Source of the DNA: Sympetrum striolatum
Lineage: Eukaryota; Arthropoda; Insecta; Odonata; Libellulidae
Direction: 5' to 3'
NCBI GenBank assembly: GCA_947579665.1
Contig: OX388346.1
Location: 86,430,615 to 86,494,614, forward strand
Length of the DNA: 64,000 bases
The translations under genes were made by a program, and so were the position numbers. Position 1 is the first letter of the stretch; each line of letters begins with the position of its first letter. This document shows positions 47,766 through 59,880 of this stretch, piece after piece. The notes under the pieces are model-generated. The model was not told the origin of the DNA. It did no database searches and saw only the letters and a program-made list of their open reading frames with translations.

Positions 47766-49600
47766 CCAGCCATCCCTCAATCAAACACAAGTGCGCAGAA
47801 GCTTTATCATCTCACCTTTCTTCCCTCCCTCCTCCTTCTTCAAGTGAGGTCTCTAATTTGCGAATCCTGCGGAACATCAAGAAGACTGTCAGTTCAGCCG
47901 ACCTTATCATCAGCAAAGCGGACAAAGGCAGTTGTGTGGTTATTCTGGACAAATCAGACTACTTAGATAAGTGCTGTGATTTTATATCGAACAACGGTAT
48001 CAGCGAACTACCAAGTGATCCCACCCCCCAATACCAAACCCTTGTGAGAAAAAATGTGCTTGCTTCTAAAGTTTTAGACGATAGTTGCAAATATCGTGTG
48101 CTTATGATGAATCCCCAACCCCCGAAGCTTTTTGGCTTGCCTAAAATACACAAAGCTAACGTGCCGGTCAGACCTGTCGTTTCAAGTGTTTCAGCCCCAT
48201 CCCGAAAACTCGCTTGGAAATTAAATAGTATCCTTACGAATCTTGGGGTATTCCAACCCAAATATACAGTTAAAAACTCTGTGGAATTGTGCGCTATCCT
48301 AAAAGACAGAAAGTTTCCCCCTAACTGTAAATTAGTTTCCTTTGACGTAAAAGACTTATTCACCAACGTGCCCGTCAACGAGACTCTAGATATCCTTAGG
48401 TCTATGTTAGTGGAAATCAATTGTGAAGTGGATTATATCAAAGACCTTTTAAACCTACTCAAAGTGTGTGTGAATCAAAATTATTTTATTTTTAATGGGA
48501 CATGTTATAAACAAGAGAAAGGCCTTGCCATGGGCAGCCCTCTCTCTCCACTTCTAGCAGATATTTTTGTAAATGAAATGGAATGTTCACTTTTTAATTC
48601 CAACTGTATATACCTTCCCAATATTGTGTCTTGGCATCGATATGTTGATGATATTCTCTGTATCTGGAAAGGAACTAATCGCCAGCTCCTCCATTTCCTC
48701 AACTTCTTAAACTCTCTACACCCTTCTCTTAGCTTCACGCATGAACTTGAATCCAATCACTCGTTAAATTTCCTGGATATTAATATTAGTCTAAATGATT
48801 GTGAAATGTCCTTTGCAATCCATAGGAAGCCTACCTATACGGACCATGCCATCCCCTTTTCTTCAAATCACCCCTTTTCCCATAAACTAGCTTTCTTTCA
48901 CTCTCTCTTTCATCGCCTCCTCCATATCCCCATGTCCCCCCAAAATTTCAGGAAAGAACTTAATACCATCCATTTTATCGCCAAAAAGAACGGCTTCCCA
49001 AAACAGCTGATGGTCAATTTGCTCCGTAAAAAACAAAGGCAATTCGCCATTAATATGATTTATTCTCCTGTTTCTCCTCCTGAGAAACCCCCCCGTTTTT
49101 ATAGATTAAAATTTGTTGATAGCTTCAGTTATAAAATTAATAAGTTCTTCCCCTCTGAAAATTTCCGCCCAGCCTTTTATACGAGCTCCAATCTCCGCTC
49201 GCACTTATGCAACGGTCGGGATAAAACTCAGAATAATAAAAAATCGGGAATTTACAGACTGGACTGCGAGGATTGCGACAGTAGCTACGTTGGCCAGAGT
49301 GGTAGGGCCATAGCAACACGTGCTGAAGAACACAGAGCATCCTTCCTTAAAGATTTAAAAAATTCACATTTCGCAATGCATTTAAACGAAAGTAACCACG
49401 GAGCATCCTTCTCTCCCATTCTTCTTAACGTGGCTTCTAAAGGGAAAAGGCTCAACCTCCTCGAGCAATTGGAAATACACCGCCACCTGCAGTTTTCCAG
49501 GAACCTAGTTAACGAGCATCTCTTCAGCGAAAATAATTCCGCCATTTTTAGGTCTATTCTTCCTCACCTCCCGCCCCCTCCCCCACATTCTTCCTGCTAG
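47766..49600 (+). CDS. Penelope-like reverse transcriptase / GIY-YIG endonuclease, 5' truncated
   Basis: Element-derived coding starts at the junction with the inverted copy. The frame happens to stay open back to 47684 (638 codons), but those first 27 residues are antisense of the element's own 3' part. Numbering from 47684, the motifs are ADKG (79-82) in the N-terminal RT region, PVRPVVS (161-167), FDVKDLF (220-226, motif A), GLAMGSPLSP (280-289, motif B), YVDD (320-323, catalytic motif C) and a Penelope-type thumb/linker. GIY (522-524) and YVGQSGR (535-541) form the GIY-YIG nuclease core, with a DCEDC cysteine cluster just after GIY. There are no internal stops or frameshifts, so it is probably a recent insertion. 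The N-terminal end, roughly a hundred or more residues by comparison with the family, is missing. It would copy element RNA at a nick made by the nuclease. Confidence 0.92.
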
Positions 49601-49670
49601 CCCCTTCACTCTCTTTGCCCCTCCCTTGGTTTTCAGTTGTATATATACTCTGTGATTATTGTCTTCTGGT

Positions 49671-49705
49671 TACCTGATGATGGGTTGAACCCGAAACCGG
49701 TCGTA
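49671..49705 (+). ncRNA. Hammerhead ribozyme-like motif, right end of the Penelope-like element
   Basis: CTGATGA at 49674-49680, stem II GGGTT/AACCC, GAAA at 49693-49696, palindromic ACCGGT (49696-49701), GTC at 49700-49702 with cleavage predicted after 49702. Stem I pairs TAC (49671-49673) with GTA (49703-49705). All core bases are intact. The very short stem III fits the known minimal hammerheads of Penelope-like elements, which work best as dimers. Confidence 0.8.
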
Positions 49706-49795
49706 TTTTTTAAAAATAAAATTGTGGACGCAGACAGTTATTTTATTTCCTATTTATTATGGAAAAGTTCCACCAAATATCGCCAGAAAGCATCA

Positions 49796-50824
49796 ACTTT
49801 TTATGTTTCTATAAATTTATTGATTTATGAATATGCTGTATGTAATTTTATTATTGTCTATACATCATTGTTATTCTTACTTTTAATTTACTTATACTAT
49901 TGTGGGTTTTTTCTTTAGCAACCTTCAGTTGCAAAGATTTTCCCCCCACACTCTATTCTGTCTTTTTGTTTTAATTTAATTTATAATTGTTCATATTCTG
50001 GCGACATACGAGGTTAGGTGGAAGAGAGGCCCACTTGGGCCCAACCTCGCCAATAAAGAGTCAAATAATAAATAAATTGCACTTTCATTTGTATTCCGGT
50101 TCGTTATTTATTGTTAATTCTCAATAATCTCATCTCATAAAATCATCTCAATAAACATATCGTCAAGAATTGTTTTAAGCATCAAAGCAGCTACTTCGTC
50201 ATTCGTAGACATTTTATACATTTTGAATGATTGTCAACATTGAACGAAGCATTTCAGTAACCTATGTTTTTTTCTTGTTTTTGGTTAAATCTAAGCTGTC
50301 CATTATCAGTTGATATTCTGGGATTACTTTGAAAATTTCTTCAATACAATCGGAAAGAATAAATTTTAATCTCGTGGAATTATTTATATATTGTATCCAA
50401 ATCAAATAAATAGTAAACATCCTTTGTTTATTTTTTGATGATTTTGGGAATTTCGAACAACAGCAAATGAAATTGATCATTTGCATGCCCTCTTATATGT
50501 GGAGCAACTACAGGGTTTTAAATATTTACGGATTATCTTTATATCTTATTTTATAATTCGCTCATCCCAAGAGATGATTTAGTATTAGAATCACGCAATT
50601 GTGGAATCTTTGTTTTAAGTAATTGTTTTGCTGAGCTCAGATAAGGAAATCGAAGTTTAATGAATTCTTGTTCTATATATTAAAATTAGATTACTTATTA
50701 AGTAATGTTTTAGTTGTTATTTAAATATTAACTATAACATTACGTCAAACATTCCAGTGTTTGTAATCCGACTGTTAGAAATGACATTTTGCTTTCCCGG
50801 TGCATACCATGGACAGTGGCTCCG
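49796..50824. other. No gene recognised
   Basis: A+T-rich sequence with short chance ORFs. The first part may be 3' flank of the retroelement. Confidence 0.5.
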
Positions 50825-50972
50825 TGTGTTTCCAGTTACTTTGTTTCCTCGACAAATATCGACTTTTTGATTTATCTCCGGAGTCATCTTCAAGAAGACA
50901 TACACTTTGCGGAAGATGACTCTGGAGATTAAAGTCGACTTTCGATGAAGAAACTACCTGGCTGGAAACACG
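50825..50972. repeat. Imperfect inverted repeat
   Basis: Arms 50825-50891 and 50912-50972 (tgtgtttccagtt... and ...aactacctggctggaaacacg) pair over about 60 bp with several differences. GAAGATGACTC at the turn recalls the CUGAAGA modules, but I could not fit a full hammerhead core. Confidence 0.6.
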
Positions 50973-51113
50973 TAATGTTTTCATCCAATCAGATTGTTGT
51001 ATCGAAATATTTTTTAACAACTTTCATTGATTGGTTTACTTTCATTTCCAAGTAGTTTGCTTGGAAAATATTTAGAAGAGTGGCTTCAATTCTTCCGAAT
51101 TAAAAATAAAATT

Positions 51114-51346
51114 CACAGTCTCTGGCGATGTCTTGTGGAAATATGTCATGATGAAGATAACAATTTGTACTTTTTCCACAGTATTTAATTAAAAACAATA
51201 AAAGGAAAGAAAAAACGACTAGTTTCAGAGATTGATCTCCATCATCAAGTCAAGATGGAGATAAATCTCTAAACTAGTCTTGTTTTGTTTCCATTTATTG
51301 TTTTTAATGAATACTAGGGAAAAAGTACAAATTGCTATTCTTCATC
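51114..51346. repeat. Hammerhead foldback module with Penelope-like tails on both sides
   Basis: Inverted repeat 51150-51346 around tcatcaagtcaagatgg. The left outer tail (51114-51149) has cacagtctctggcgatgtc and ttgtggaaat. The motif ttgtactttttcc occurs in both arms (51165 and 51318-51330). Same architecture as the 27.8-kb module. Confidence 0.8.
51214..51252 (-). ncRNA. Hammerhead ribozyme-like motif with one core change
   Basis: On the minus strand UUGAUGA (51248-51242; the first core C is U), stem II GAGAU/AUCUC, GAAAC (51226-51222), palindromic ACUAGU, GUC (51219-51217). Stem I is GAC with GUU. Pairing is kept in all three stems, but the core change probably reduces or abolishes cleavage. 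The right-hand copy is more degraded. Confidence 0.6.
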
Positions 51347-52056
51347 CTCCGAATTTCATTTGTATAGAATCAACTGCTTGGGCCGTGACTTCGTGGTATG
51401 GATCCATCAGGAGTGAAAGTGAAAACAGCTTTTACTAGACCACAGAATATCCAAATAAAATATTCTTTGGTCAAGTAAAAGTTCTTTTCACTTTCGCTCC
51501 TACATTTGTATAGATAAATAATTATCTGAATTATAAAGGAGAGAGTAGAAAAGTCAAATACGATAATTGAGGCATAGTATTCAGGATAGTTTCCGCGAGG
51601 AAAGAAAAATGGAAACACTACTGTTCATGAATTAGAGGTTAAAAATTTCTATTAGCTGTCTTTGCGGAAGCTCTGTACTTCGCTGCCACCGGTTTTCGGA
51701 AAACAAACGAATTTCCTGAATTACCGACTTCTATGAAACTCCCAAAGTACATTTAAATTATTTTTAACCCTTGACGATGACAGCCTCTAAGTGTACTGAC
51801 ATGCCCTAAGTGTATTGAAATACACTTAGTGTATGTCTAATGGTCGATAATCCAGGTCGTTAGATTGCTTCCGAAAACTGATGACAACGAGGTACGCCTT
51901 CAAAGACGGCTATTGGAAATTTTAAACCTCTAATTAAGGGTATTTTTCCATAAAAAAGAAATTAAATTGAGTTACTATAAGTTCGTTGAAAACGTAGCAA
52001 AGTTTTTTTTTCACCCATTTGTATTTATGCTAGTAAAAGAAGTTTTTCCGAACAAG

Positions 52057-52240
52057 TGTAGCTTGAGTGGCTCCAGATTTCCGAGTCCAATTTAGGGTTC
52101 GAATCCTGCGGGAGTCCGACCGCGATTTTTCCTCTTGTTGCCGCAGAGGAATTTCAGTTCTTCTCATGCAGTGGTTGAGTTATTGCCGAAGAAAAAAACC
52201 CGCCATACGGTGGATCCAACTAGCAACATATGAGACATAT
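52057..52240 (+). repeat. tRNA-derived SINE, unrelated to families A and B
   Basis: A box TAGCTTGAGTGGC at 52060 and B box GGGTTCGAATCC at 52093 are in the right order and spacing for a polymerase III promoter. They are followed by a non-tRNA body with no obvious tail. No second copy is seen here. Confidence 0.5.
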
Positions 52241-52799
52241 ATGCAAAAGAGAGAGAGGTGTTAGAGAAATCCCGTGGGTTGCAGAGCGGATCTTACGTTG
52301 GCTTCTCCTAGGGGTGTTTTGCTAATGTTTCAACTGAATGTTTTCTATAATTTTCAATCATAATTCTGACAGCATTTTAATTATATTTTTCACTAAAGTA
52401 CACGTGATGCAATATGAAAACCGCTGTTACAATAGCTGTTAATAATTGAAAATTGTCGATAAACGAAATATAGTAAGCTTTATCGCGAAGTTATCCGGTC
52501 TCGTACGAGAATTCGGAATTAGAATCAAAGTATCCAGATAAGGAATCTTGCATGATCCTAGGTGGTATTATAATTGGTTGAAATAATTTAAGGCCACAGC
52601 CTATCATACACACAGATCTATTACATTACTCTCACGATGGAAACCGTTTGTAGTAAATGTTGTTGTATGGCACTGAACGTCGTTTGGCTACAGTTACTGT
52701 TAGAAATGCCTCAGGTCCACTCAATCCGTCCTGGTTTTATAATAACATACATACAAAAATTAGGCATAATTTTCAAGCTGATTAGCTAGCACAATTATT

Positions 52800-53142
52800 G
52801 CCGTTTCATCAGGCCCATTCTTATAATTTTGGGGGCCCTACGCATCATTATTGTATAGACCCCAGTGCAGCAGTGCAATGATTGCACCGTTCCCATAACA
52901 GTTGAATAACCACTTCATATTAAATTCGTTACATGTGAGGCTAGCGAAATATTACGTTAAAATATCATAATATGATACGGAAACTGAATTTATTATGCTT
53001 TTAATTTTATTTATTTCATAAAAATTTTAATTATTAAAATGTTTCATGTCCTTTTTGTGGCTTGGCGGCGGGGCCCCTAAGTTGACGGGGCCCTACGCGA
53101 CCGCGTATTCTGCGTATGCCTAAAAACGGCCCTGCGTTTCAT
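52800..53142. repeat. Possible remnant of a DNA transposon with GGGGCCCTACGC motifs
   Basis: GGGGGCCCTACGC and GGGGCCCTACGCG occur in direct orientation at each side of an A+T-rich centre, and the right end reads ...AAAACGGCCCTG. Termini of the CAGGGCCG type are common in arthropod DNA transposons. Ends are not clear. Confidence 0.35.
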
Positions 53143-53280
53143 CACAGCAACGGAGTACTCAAAGATTAGCAAGCTGATCTACCCAAAGCACTACTTTTTC
53201 CACAATCCCTTGGAGATAAAAATGTACTCTGTAGCAAAAGATTCTCACAATGTTCACCTTCGTGCTCTCCTAGACCCACC

Positions 53281-53340
53281 CATGTTTAATTAACATAAAA
53301 CAAGGTACTAAAGCCATGTTTAATTAACATAAAACAAGGT
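53281..53340. repeat. 34-bp direct duplication
   Basis: CATGTTTAATTAACAT followed by AAAACAAGGTA occurs twice, at 53281 and 53315. Confidence 0.9.
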
Positions 53341-56300
53341 ATGCCCGCAGATAAAGATGTCTTTGGACGCAATCAAGAGAAGAAATCTTCGGATTCGCTG
53401 AAAGAAAGACTCGCTATCCAATTATATAAAATAAATGATAATGTATGACGATGTAAACAAGGTCTTAAGGTTATAAAACTTGAAACAGCAAGAGAAGACG
53501 TATTATTTTTCGAAAACGGAGTTTACCTTTCTGGGAACAGAAGTTGGCAGAGGAGTACTCTAAACCTATATACGAGTAGGATGTCTATGGTTTATGGATC
53601 ATTTAATAGAGCCTTTTTTACTTTAATTGCCCCTATCAAGAGTTTTTTCATAGAGTTAAAAAAGTCTTCTTTAAATAAAAAAAATATTCGTCTGAAGATA
53701 CAATTGAAAGTTTAAATTAACTAACTGATTTAAGCACTTTCTGACTGGAAGAAAGCCATAACTGTCTTCACATCACAGTCGATGAAGTCTTGAGTAGTAA
53801 GTTGATATAGAAATGAATCAAATGAGAAACCTGTGGTAAAATAAGATATACGATGTAGAATTTGAAGAGATGATGCATGATGATTAGGGATGCATTCTTT
53901 CCGAAAAAGATACGCAATAACAGTAAAATAAAGACGTTTGAACGCTAATTTGAACTATCGGTGTTTAAAGCTACTGTCACCCGCTGAAAAGAGGCTTGCA
54001 TGTCATTAATGCAGATATTTCTATTTCTCAACTTCCAGCTTACTCCTGGAGTATGTCCACGCTCGCAAAGTATTCATTCTTTCCTGTTCTTCTTAAATTA
54101 CATCTTTCAATCTAGCTCAAAGATACCTTTAAGAATTATAATTCCCATTGAAGCCAAATTTTCAGTAGAAAATAATCAAACGTTTTAAGGTCTGAATATA
54201 CCTTCAAATCTCCAGTTAAAGCATTCTCTCGAAAAGGAAAACTATTAATCATAATAAAACGTCTTTATTCCGGCGAGATTTAGACAAATCTCTTCTTCCA
54301 TCAAATCCATCCTCATAGATTATACAATAATTAAATTAAAGAGATAGTGTGAAGATAACGAGAAAAATATTGGATATAAAAACCTAAGTGATTCGTCGGA
54401 GAAAATTTATCCCCTGAAGGAAAACATCTAAGAAGAAGTGGGGTGTGAAAAACCTCCGCAAACCTACCGATAGTAATAACTAAAAGGTGAGAAGAAACAT
54501 GACAATACATTATCAATAAGTATGTGTATGTGATATATAACTAACTAATCTAATCACCTGTTAGGTGCCTAGAGAGAAAAGTCTTCGGATGATATCCAGA
54601 TTAGATCAAGAATGTACATTCTTATTCCCAAACGTCGCCTTCTTATAACACTTACAAGACACCATTTACTTATTAAAATATTCACATGTTGTGTTGGCAC
54701 CATTTTATAGTATATAAAAAATAACACAGATGAATACACACAAAGTACGATCCAAGCAAGAAAGTATTTACAAGAATCTATATACAGAAATTCTTTTAAG
54801 AATATGTCTATAGACAGTAATCCCATCCTTCTTAAAGTATTAAACCTTTATGGAAGTAAAAATAGGAAGGTAAGTTTTCAGCGATATATTAGGTATCAGT
54901 TGAGCAAAGAAAGGTCGAATAATATCGCCAATCACCTATCAAACCACAATGTGACGAAAACAAAGAAAACTCCATTAGTCACATCGACAGCCCCCTTATC
55001 TCCTTTCCACAGCATCTGATTCCCGACCACTGACAACATCATCAATCAAAGCCGTTTATCGCTCGTATTCTCCTGATCAAGTCAATATATTTCTTCTCTT
55101 CCTGCCCACGTGATGATCTTAAGACGGCGTCCTTTATTTCGAGCCCACGCGACTGCCGCTGCCTGTTTACTTCTTTATCAGCGGAGATTATCTTACGCAA
55201 CGGTTTAATAACGGACGCGGAATAGGTCTTGGCGCCGGAGAAAAAATCTCTGAGAAAATTCTCTCGGATGCGTTGCGTCAGATTAGCAGCGACGTTTTAA
55301 TTACGGCATAGATTGCGATGCTGTTATAGTTTTAAAATGTCAGTGTGCGATGAGACAGAGCCTATGATCCGCTAATTTTACTTATATTATTTCTTTGCAC
55401 CTCCTGTTGGTCACGAAACATATAAAGACAACTGGAGTGAAGGTGATAGTCGTTGTTTACCAATTCAAATTATTAAAAAAATATATTTAGACGATCTGAC
55501 GTGATGATTTAAATGAGATAAATCACGCAATTTTATCGCAGAAAATTCGTAATGGACTGCACCGTCAAATTTTTTAATACAAGTTTTCTTGTGGTCCGCG
55601 TTCGTTGATATGTGGTGGTACAATCATTGCTGAAATTTAATTAAATTTAAAGTGTAACTTCTTAATTGGATTCCATGTATATCTTCATATAGAAGACATA
55701 AAGCTTTACCATTCCCCAATCTGCGTTGATTTTTCTGGTTTTTAAGATTTGCTCCCTACTTTTAAAAAGATACATACTTTATGAGATGCATAGCTGACAG
55801 TAAATAAAGGTCTGCAAAAATGTAAGTATGATGTACATTTATCGAAATCGATGGCAGCTCCTCGTTACTTAATCTACGAATAAGAAGGCGTGACACATTA
55901 CTTGGTTATTTTTTTAACCTAAGCTAGCTAAACAAAAATTAGAAATCTTATCCTTGTCTCGCTATTTAAGTATTAAAAAAACTTTTTCACTATTTATAAG
56001 ATCTAAATATTTGCACAAAAGTATAAATCTAGATTCAGTATAAATATCCAATATTGTTTTCTTAAATTAACTGGCCGCATTTATTTACAAAGTAAAATCC
56101 TCTCAGCTTAATGGTAAAATTTATCAATAGCAATCATAAATAAATTTTGTATTAAATAAAATCTAAAATATTTAATATTATATAATAATTTTTTTTTAAA
56201 TTTCATCCTTTCTTTCTGTCGAAAAATTTCCTGTAAAGAGTACTAGTGTCGTCATCAAATGAAGAAAATATGTTAATCCCACAAATGAGTAGAAATAAGT

Positions 56301-56673
56301 CAAAAGTAATATAGCTTTAACCACACCCTAACGGAATAAGACATCGTTGAGCTCGTTTCTTTTAAGAATGCAAGGAGATAATGAAAATTAAAGGGAAAAT
56401 ATAATTGAAATATGCTCCGATTATAATTTACCAAGAGAGACAGGAAAATATTGCAAACGGTTTCTTTGTTATTTCTGGATTTAAAGAAGAATCTATTTTT
56501 GAAGTTGAAATGTAATAGAATCGGATCAACAAGTTCTGTTATTTCAAATTAAAACTCCAAGCTTTTTCCAAAAATAGTGGATTTACTTGCTTTCTCAAAA
56601 TAAATGTGCACTCAGCAAATATTTGGCCAGTTTAATGGCGTTTTTAAATCTAAAAATATCAGTAAAATGGCTT
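53341..56673. other. No gene recognised
   Basis: A+T-rich sequence with only short ORFs. A donor-like AAG|GTAAGT at 54869 on the plus strand lacks a credible exon. Confidence 0.45.
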
Positions 56674-56773
56674 ACACTCCCTTCTGTAGTAGTAGTAGTA
56701 TTGTTAAAAGTGCTTCGACAGCTTAGGTCATTTCGCACATTGGCTCCCACCGGGATGCACACTCCCTTCTGTA
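56674..56773 (-). repeat. SINE family B, copy 3, with 15-bp target duplication
   Basis: Perfect direct repeats ACACTCCCTTCTGTA at 56674-56688 and 56759-56773 flank 70 bp of family B. On the minus strand it runs from CCCGGTGGGAGCC to a (TAC)n tail. It is 5' truncated within the B box (the tRNA part is only CCCGG), which suggests premature stop of reverse transcription. Confidence 0.9.
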
Positions 56774-59700
56774 TTAACATTTTTTCTTCTTTCATCCCGC
56801 AGAGAGTGTATGGGCTATTCTGCTGCTCGTTACGTGAAATTATGTGAAAACCATAAAATTCATTAAGATGACGAGAAATGAAAAGATAGACCACCACGAG
56901 CAACATTTTAAGGTTCTAAGAAGTGAAGGTAGACTTAAAGTGTTGCGGATTATAAATTGTATCAAGCAGATTCCTCATGCTTAACGTTACATGCCTGATA
57001 TTGTAGCGCATTCACGCTATGAATCACAATACCTTTCCCTTCGCACGAGTAACAAACCTTAGCAAGTTTCCCCCGAGTAAACACAAGAATATTAGGCTCA
57101 GTTTTGTATGAACTATGTTTCCTCTTCTGAAAATTTGAATGGACATAAGGATGGAAAAATGAAAAAACGATGCAGGTGAATTTTCATCTACTGCACATTT
57201 CCCGATTGATATTGACCATTTCAAGGTCCAGGATACACTTCGCTAATCTTTGCTATTACTGAGATACGGCTGCTGAGCCTAAGGAATTTGCAACGCGATG
57301 TTCTTGGTCTACTAGGCTCAGTAACGAAAAGAGCACTCACACCGCATTCATAAACTTGAGAAGATTGTTCAAAAGTTTAAAGCAACCAAGTACCATGTTT
57401 TCACAAATGAAAGAGAGAGGTAAATAGTATTCTTATCGCAATTTATTTATTCACAAAAAATCGTTCGGCATATTAAGTTTATTTGATGCAACGAACAATA
57501 TTTTAAGGAAATTCCGTCACTTCGAAAAGATTCATTTTCATTTTCTCCGAAGTTACAACGTTGATCGCAATCTAAATCAATGAAGTAAATTTATATCGGG
57601 TAAATATTCGGTGGTAATTTATACAAGCTCGCGTTCATTACCGCAGTGTTATTGGTATTTGAATTAATATTTAAAAAATATTAAAATATAATAAATCTTC
57701 CTTTCAAATTGGGTAAGATTGTAATTATTTCAAATTGGGTAAGATTGTAATTATTTCAAATCTTAAACTATTGTTTACATATTATCGCTTTCGACTTTGT
57801 TCGTTGTTGTGTGTCTTGTAATCCTGATTTTTTTTGCATTTACTACACTTAAATCTTCTAATTGTATAAAATGATAATGTTGTGGTGGATCTTGTTCGGC
57901 TTTCTGAAAGTGGGCATGATTAGTGAGATGTGCTTTTCTGTGGATCTGTGACAGACGCTGTGATATTACACACTATTGTGTGATTAACGATAATATTAGT
58001 GTAAATAATTAATTCATTGTAACTTATATAGTAATTATTTTAAAAGAGGCTTGTATTTTGAACTCCTTAAATATGACTACACCTTAAAATTTAGTTGCAC
58101 ATGCATACTTAATTTAAAAAAAATTGGAAAGCTTCTGAAACTTCACTAAATCCCCGAAAATTGACCAATATTTCATCACTATTTTACATAAAGAGTAAAT
58201 TTTTCTAAATAGTTTGGAGAATATCTAATTGATAGTTATTAAGAGAAATTGCTCTCTTCTGCGTTTCTAACTTTCATTGCATCGTAACACCACTTTCTCT
58301 AGCTACGTTACGTTAATTATATTATTTTGGATTTTCAAAATCTCCATTTAATGAAGTATATCTTATTCAGAATGAAGCCCATGAGTCCAAATAATCGAAT
58401 CGAAAACTCATTTATCTCCTTTATTGAGACAAAATCACTCGCGTAGGTCTTTATTACGTACGTATAATTAGCATTCACTCTCCATTGTTGGCGAGAGTAA
58501 TGTGCTAGTATGTAATGATCACATATGCTTGGATTACAATCCATTGATTCGTTTGATAGTCATCAAAAACGCCTCACGGATACACTTTGGTCGTCGATGA
58601 ATGAGTTATTCTAAGTTTTGCACCAAGTAACAAAATTTTAAGCGTTATCTTGATGGCTTAGAAAGGCTTACAAATTAAGCTTTGATGATAAAAAGTATTC
58701 TAATTTTATTTCTTATACATGGTTCAGAATAAAATTTTTAAAACTTAAAAAATATAGCTGAAATATTCCTCAAGGCACGGACCATGTCGCCTGTAATTTG
58801 AAGTTTATTTCTTACAATGGGCGAACTACAAACTCCAACAAACTTTATCAAAAAAGACAAACAAACTGTATCAAACCATTATTTTTTTTGGGATAAAAAC
58901 TAATGATTTAGAAGTTGCTTGTCAGCAGCGAATTAAGGAAGTCTTACTGAATTTAAATTTGACAGAACTTGATTCATGAGTTTTTCAGTGAGCATCACGG
59001 ATAATTCATACTTTTTCATTTATTTTCAGTTTCAACCCATGAAATCAAAGACTGCCGGTTTTACAGTAAGTTTATTTCTTGTTTCTTTTTCAATTTGGTA
59101 ATATGGATGTTAAAGAATATCTTACTATACGCCTGCAAAATATCCTTTGAATCGGAAAAATTAATTCTTCTAATATTTGGTAATGCTGGAGAAATACCTT
59201 CGTTAAGCAATGTCTATTTGAGACGTGAAATAATTAATAGAATTCAAGGCAAATGTGAACAATAACGGTCAACAGAAAGAAGGGTGCCTAAGAAAAAAAT
59301 TGAGTAAGATACTGTTTTCACAGTATGAAAATGAGCAAACATTGCTTCAAATAAAATCTTAGAAAAAGTACCTAAACGAAAGTGTAAACAGAAAAATGCA
59401 GGCACTATTTCATTTATCTGAATCTCAATTGGTTCGTGATAATGTTGTCGTGCGTGGTTTGTGACAACATTACCGCATGAGCACATCTAGTCTGATGTAA
59501 AAGCTAATTTTTATACACCATCTTTGCTCACAATTATATCGCAGAAACGTCTTTGCCAGATGAACGTACTCAGTAGTTCAGGACAAACAGCATACATTCA
59601 CAATACTCGCGAGAAATTATCGACTCAATGAGAGAAGCAAGAAATACGTGACTATTCTTTCCGTTGAAACGTTTCCACGCCTTAAAATGCATTTTGAAAT

Positions 59701-59880
59701 CAGAATTATTATGGGATTTTGTAACAACGTTGAGTAATTTACATTTACCAGCGGAATTTTAGTTTCAGTGACAAATCGGTTTCATAATCAGATGTCCGAA
59801 AGTAAACCGGCGACCGATGGTCGCTATCCATAGACGGAAGAGACGATTCACGGAACATCGAAAATCGTCTCTCTTAAGTA
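56774..59880. other. No gene recognised
   Basis: A+T-rich; it contains a 26-bp direct duplication (57705-57756) and chance ORFs. Confidence 0.45.
57705..57756. repeat. 26-bp tandem duplication
   Basis: CAAATTGGGTAAGATTG plus TAATTATTT occurs twice head to tail. Confidence 0.9.

Larger units (their letters stand above)
47305..49795 (+). mobile_element. Penelope-like retroelement with inverted 5' terminus
   Basis: The element consists of a 460-bp inverted copy of its own 3' end (47305-47765, matching 49256-49715), then the RT/GIY-YIG ORF, 3' untranslated sequence, a hammerhead motif, and a tail (49703 to about 49795) shared with the modules at 27.8 and 51.1 kb. Penelope-like elements are known for partial, inverted or tandem copies at their 5' side and for hammerhead ribozymes in the terminal repeats. 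No target duplication was identified, so the outer limits are estimates. Confidence 0.85.

Noticed and set aside
47417..47773. Minus-strand 118-codon ORF with a GIY-YIG C-terminal half.
   Set aside because: It is the inverted copy of the retroelement's own 3' end and not a separate gene.
50825..50972. Hammerhead core in the inverted repeat at 50.9 kb.
   Set aside because: GAAGATGAC is present, but the stem II / GAAA / NUH order could not be fitted.
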